From assembly GCA_036435485.1 (NCBI GenBank), contig CM071597.1, positions 140,923,647-140,987,646 of the forward strand: a DNA stretch of 64,000 nt. The letters run 5' to 3'. Below the pieces are notes generated by a model. It did not search any database and was not told the origin of the DNA. It saw only the letters and a list, made by a program, of their open reading frames with translations. Shown in pieces: positions 58,804 through 64,000 of the stretch; position 1 is the stretch's first letter, and each line of letters starts with the position of its first letter. The DNA is from Saposhnikovia divaricata. Its lineage: Eukaryota; Streptophyta; Magnoliopsida; Apiales; Apiaceae. The position numbers were made by a program, and so were the translations under genes.

Positions 58804-61800
58804 CGACTCGGTGTTATTTTGTTTATGTGTTTTACTACAATAGAAGTTAATTTGTTTGACTTGAACATTTTATCTTATATTTTGAAGTGATTATTTGTGT
58901 TCAGATACTTGGATTTTTATACTAACACGTGCTAAAGCATTAAAAGCCAAGCAAGTACTTAAACTAGCAAATACTCACAAGATGGACGGAGAAGCCGAAG
59001 TAGTTGCACCTGCAGCAGCAAGGGCTTTAATGGACTACTCGCAACCGAAGATTGATGACATTCAGTCAAGTATCATTCGTCCAGCAATTGCGGCTCCTAC
59101 ATTTGAAATTAAATCCAGCACTATTCAGATGGTGCAGAATCAAGTATAGTACGGAGGAACTGCAACGGAAGATCCTAACTTACACATCAGGAACTTCATA
59201 GAAATATGCGACACATTTAGATTCAACAATGTGTCAGATGATGCTGTGAAGTTGAGACTCTTCCCGTTTTCCTTAAGAGACAAGGCCAAAAGTTGGTTAC
59301 ACTCTCTGCCACCGGGATCTATCACCACTTGGGCTGATCTAGCTCAAAAGTTTCTTAGCAAATTCTTCCCCATGGCAAAGACTGCAGCTATAAGGAATGC
59401 TATCACGCAATTTTCTCAACAGTCTGGTGAATCTTTATGTGAAGCGTGGGAAAGATACAAGGAAATGCTTCGACAATGCCCTCATCATGGCATGCCAAAT
59501 TGGATGGTCATAAATTGCTTCTATAATGGACTAGGAATACAATCAAGGCCAATGGTAGATGCAGCTTCAGGGGGAGCATTATGTGCTAAAAGTTATGAGG
59601 AGGCCTACGATCTTATCGAGATGATGGCAGCTAATGAATATCAAAATCCAACTCAGAGGATGCCACAACAGAAGGTAGCAGGAATTCTTAATGTCGACAA
59701 GGCCACTTCCTTAGCAGCTCAGATAGAGGCTTTGAACTTGAAAATAGACTCTTTGACAGCACAAGGATTTCATCAAGTTGCTAGTGTTTGTGAGTTGTGT
59801 GCGGGCGCACATGAATCAAACCAATGTGCCATCTCAAACGAGTCGGTTCAATTCGTAAGCAATTTCCAAAGACAGCAACAGCCAGCTCCAAATTCCTACC
59901 ATCCGAACAACCGAAATCATCCAAATTTCAGTTGGAGCAATAATCAAGGAGGAGCACAACAATCAAATCAGCCCTACCAACAATTTCAAAATCAGCAGTT
60001 TGGAGCTAGGCCATATAATCCATCTGGATTCCAGCAACAGCAGGGGCACCAATATCAGCAACAATATGCCCCACGACAATTTCAACCCCCAAGATTTCAA
60101 CAACAATCCTATGGGAATTCTGGGCAATCATCTTCTAGTGAAAAGGCAGAATTGGAGGAGTTGAGGTTGGCGTCCAAAAGCCAAGCGGCTTCTATTAAAA
60201 ATCTGGAAACTCAATTGGGACAACTCGCTAGTTTCATGATGAGCCGACCACAAGGAACACTCCCAAGTGATACTGAAGCTAATCCGGGGAGAAAGAACAA
60301 CCAAGAGCACATTAAAGCCATCACTCTAAGATCGGGGAAAGTCACAGAAGGTATTGAATTGGAAAGAGCAATTAAAATTCTGCCTGATGATGAAACAGTG
60401 AACGTGGGAGATACCGAGGACAAGGGTAAGGCTCCAATTTCAAGCACGGAGGTAGAAGAAAGTATACCACCTCCCAAACAATCAATCCTTGCACAAAAAG
60501 AAGCAGAAGAGCATGTCTATCCACCTCCGCCATTTCCTCGACGTTTGCAAAAACAGAAACTGGACAAGCAGTTTGGCAAATTTCTTGAAGTCTTTAAGAA
60601 ATTACATATCAACATTCCATTTGCTGAAGCCCTGGAACAAATGCCGAGTTACGCCAAGTTCATGAAGGGCATTCTTTCGAGAAAGATAAAACTTGAGGAC
60701 TTAGAAACTGTTGCTTTGATAGAGGAGTGTAGTGCGGTATTGCAACAAAAGTTACCGCCTAAGCTAAAAGATCCTGGAAGTTTCACCATACCATGCACCA
60801 TTGGGAATTTGTCTTTTGACAAATGTTTATGTGATTTAGGAGCAAGCATCAACCTCATGCCATACTCAGTCTTCTTACAACTTGGCCTTCCTAAGCCAAC
60901 CCCGACGAACATGTCACTTCAGTTAGCTGATCGCTCTATCACTTATCCTCGGGGAGTTGTTGAAGATGTCCTAGTGAAAGTAGACAAACTTATCTTTCCA
61001 GCTGATTTTGTCATACTTGATTTCGAAGAGGACAAGAAGATTCCAATCATTCTTGGTAGACCATTCTTGGCGACAGGACAAACATTGATTGACGTCCAAA
61101 AGGGGGAACTTACAATGAGGGTGCATGATCAAAATGTCACTTTCAACGTTTTTAAAGCCATGAAGTTTCCAACAGAAGAAGAACAGTGTCTGAAGGTAGA
61201 CTTGATTGAGTCTACGGTACAAGAAAAGTTGGTTCACATGTTCATGAATGACACTTTGGAAAAGGCCCTCAGTGGAAAGTATTCATTAGATGAAGATGAC
61301 ATAGATGAACAATTGCAATATCTGGATGCTTTGCCATGGCAAAGAAAATTTGAAAGACCAGTTGAATCATTGGATCTGCCAGAACTAAAGGGGCCGCATC
61401 AGCAAATGAAACCATCTATCGAGGAAGCTCCAACTCTAGAGCTCAAACCACTTCCTAATCAATTAAAGTATGCTTCTCTTGGTGAATCATCTACCTTACC
61501 TGTGATTATATCTGCTAACCTTTTAGACTCTGAGGAAGACAAACTTTTAAGAGTCCTGAGGGAATTCAAAACAGCCATTGGCTGGACCCTAGCGGATATC
61601 AAAGGCATCAGCCCAGCTTATTGTCAACATAAAATTCCATTGGAAGAAGGTAGTAAACCAACAGTGGAGCATCAAAGGCGGCTAAATCCTCTTATGAAGG
61701 AGGTAGTAAAGAAAGAAATTATCAAGTGGCTGGATGCAGGGATTATTTATCCCATTTCTGACAGTGCATGGGTGAGTCCAGTGCAATGTGTACCGAAGAA

Positions 61801-64000
61801 AGGAGGCATGACTGTGATTACCAATGAAAAGAATGAACTCATCTCTACTCGCACAGTCACCGGTTGGCGAATCTTTATGGACTACCGGAAGTTGAATAAA
61901 GCCACAAGGAAGGATCATTTCCCCCTTCCTTTCATTGATCAGATGCTAGATACACTAGCCGGCCATGATTATTACTGCCTCCTGGATGGTTATTCTGGAT
62001 ATAACCAAATCTGTATTGCTCCTGAGGATCAGGAGAAAACAACATTTACATGCCCGTTCGGCACTTTCGCCTTTCGGCGGGTTTCTTTTGGCTTGTGTGG
62101 AGCACCTAGTACTTTTCAAAGGTGCATGATGGCCATCTTCTCAGACATGATTGGCAAGACTGTAGAAGTCTTCATGGATGACTTCTCTGTATTCGGTCTA
62201 TCTTTTGATGAATGCTTGCAAAATCTTGGCTCGGTGCTGAAAAGATGCGTGGAAACTAACCTAGTGCTCAATTGGGAGAAGTGCCACTTCATGGTACAAG
62301 AAGGAACTATTCTCGGGCACAAGGTGTCAAGGAAGGGTCTAGAAGTGGACAGAGCAAAGATAGAAGCTATTGAAAAGCTGTCGCCACCTAATTCAGTGCG
62401 AGGGATTCGCAGTTTCCTTGGGCACGCAGGTTTCTACAGGCGTTTTATCAAGGACTTCGCAAAAATTTCCAAACCTTTGTGTCAGCTGCTGGAAAAAGAT
62501 ATTCATTTCAAATTTGACCAAGAATTTCTTACAGCGTTCGAGACTCTGAAGAAGAAATTGATTTCAGCACCCGTGATCATTGCTCCAGATTGGAGTGAGC
62601 CTTTCGCAATGATGTGTGATGCTAGCGATTACGCAGTTGGGGCCGTTCTTGGCCAAAAGAAAGATAAAATGTTTCATGTCATCTATTATGCAAGCAAAAC
62701 CCTCAGCGATGCTCAATTAAACTACACTACCACTGAGAAGGAGTTGTTAGCCATAGTTTATGGTTTTGAAAAATTCCGTTCATACTTGCTTGGCACCAAG
62801 GTGACCGTGTACACTGATCACGCGGCTATCAGATATCTGCTCTCTAAAAAGGACTCCAAACCTAGGTTGATTCGATGGATTCTTCTGCTGCAAGAATTCG
62901 ATGTGGAGATCAAGGATAGAAAAGGGACAGAAAACCAAGTAGCCGACCATCTCTCACGATTGGAAGACCTTGGGAAGACATCCCAAGACAAAACCGTCAT
63001 TAATGAATCCTTTCCTGATGAACAGTTGTTTGGGATACAAGAAGAAGAGCCTTGGTTTGCAGACATTGTGAACTTTCTGGTGAGTCGAGTGATTCCTCCC
63101 GAGCTCTCTTTTGCACAAAGAAAGAAATTCTTGCATGAAATCAAATGGTATCGTTGGGACGAACCATATCTGTTTAAACAAGGAGCCGATCAGGTGATTA
63201 GGAGATGTGTGCCATACGGTGAAACAGAGCCTATTCTAAGGGATTATCACACCACGACATATGGTGGCCATTATGGAAGTGAAAAGACCGCAACTCGAAT
63301 TCTTCAAGCGGGATTTTATTGGCCATCCCTTTTTAAGGATGCCTATCAGTTTGTGCTGAAGTGTGATCGTTGTCAGCGTGTTGGTAACATATCTAGGAGG
63401 AATGAGATGCCCCTCAATATAATGCTAGAGGTGTAAATCTTCGATGTTTGGGGCATCGATTTCATGGGACCATTCATTTCCTCGTGTAACAACCAATACA
63501 TCTTGCTAGCCGTTGATTATGTTTCCAAATGGGTGGAGGTCAAGGCACTTCCGACCAATAATGCCAATGTCGTGCTCAACTTCCTTCACAAGAACATCTT
63601 CACAAGATTCGGCACTCCTCGAGTAATCATAAGCGATGAAGGTACTCACTTTTGCAATCGCAAGTTTACTAATCTCATGGCAAAGTACAACATCAACCAC
63701 CGGGTAGCTACGGCATACCACCCGCAAACCAATGGTCAAGCCGAGGTATCTAATCGCGAGATTAAACGCATTCTGGAAAAAGTGGTGAGTCCTTCGAGAA
63801 AGGACTGGTCTTTGAAACTCGATGAAGCCGCATGGGCTTATCGTACAGCATATAAAACACCTTTGGGCATGTCACCATATCAGCTTGTCTATGGGAAAGC
63901 TTGCCATTTACCGGCCGAATTGGAACACAAAGCTTATTGGGCTTTGAAGAAGCTAAATTTCGATCTTAAGGCCGCAGGTCAGAAAAGGATGGTGCAACTC
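58804..64000 (+). mobile_element. Athila-type Ty3/gypsy element, 5' truncated, running off the window
   Basis: From 58804 the sequence changes to an AT-rich leader (GACTCGGTGTTATTTTG) and then gag-pol. No 5' LTR or TGGCGCC primer site lies between the Tekay pol and this leader, so the 5' end was lost. Confidence 0.85.
58982..64000 (+). pseudogene. gag-pol: Athila gag-pol with two in-frame stops, 3' end outside window
   Basis: ATG at 58982 (MDGEAEVVAP). One frame carries the whole protein, broken by TAG at 59147-59149 and TAA at 63434-63436. Domains: gag (FIEICDTFRFNNV, SWLHSLPPGS), a CELCAGAHESNQC knuckle near 269, a Gln/Asn-rich linker (about 300-380), KAITLRSGK, protease DLGAS near 618 (DLGA is usual for Athila), RT FMDD at 1064-1067, RNase H CDAS near 1213 and YTDHAAI, integrase zinc region (GGHYGSEKT, CDRC), then past the second stop D1493, D1552 and E1588 with 35 residues between the last two. 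The catalytic residues remain, so decay is limited to the stops seen here. Confidence 0.93.

Overview
The window is transposon-packed plant nuclear DNA, almost certainly from a dicot. Every long coding region I can identify belongs to an LTR retrotransposon: Ty3/gypsy lineages Tat, Athila and Tekay/Del, and a Ty1/copia element of the SIRE/Maximus type. I see no host protein-coding gene, no tRNA or rRNA gene and no CRISPR. Primer-binding sites matching initiator-Met tRNA (TGGTATCAGAGC) occur twice, and a TGGCGCC-type site occurs once. Species cannot be fixed from the sequence alone.

Left part (1-25722): the 3' half of an Athila-type element, with a tandem duplication of about 1.08 kb in its 3' untranslated region. 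Two different Tekay-type solo LTRs (441-5519 and 6612-10453) sit in the two copies of that duplication at sites only 5 bp apart. The Athila polypurine tract is followed by LTR A (10644-12466 plus 23031-23194), a 105-bp internal remnant, and a second LTR B (23300-25722). LTR A is split by a young, complete Tat element (12467-23030). That Tat element has near-identical LTRs, an intact 1904-codon gag-pol reading frame, an antisense gene with two apparent introns and its own TATA box, and a 79-bp hairpin minisatellite before the 3' LTR.

Middle (25723-45164): an old, frameshifted Tat copy in three pieces. Piece one is split from piece two by a 13.6-kb SIRE-type copia element (26160-39801). Its LTRs are about 99% identical, but its gag-pol lacks the protease core and the integrase glutamate region. 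A long third ORF downstream carries four internal stops. Piece two is split from piece three by an unclassified inverted-repeat element (40528-44180), which has a 19-bp terminal inverted repeat, an unknown 211-aa antisense ORF and a nested minus-strand solo LTR.

Right part (45165-64000): decayed minus-strand Tekay-like LTR sequence with long microsatellites, then the start of an Athila-type LTR. The latter is interrupted by a Tekay element with a 4.4-kb LTR, a Met-tRNA primer site, an extra acidic/proline-rich ORF before gag, and gag-pol. The Tekay pol stops inside the integrase zinc-binding region, where it joins a 5'-truncated Athila gag-pol. That Athila frame contains two in-frame stops and runs off the window end.

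Insertion order, oldest first, by nesting: Tat-II, then Athila, the copia and the inverted-repeat element, then the solo LTRs and Tat-I. All calls are by eye, without database search.
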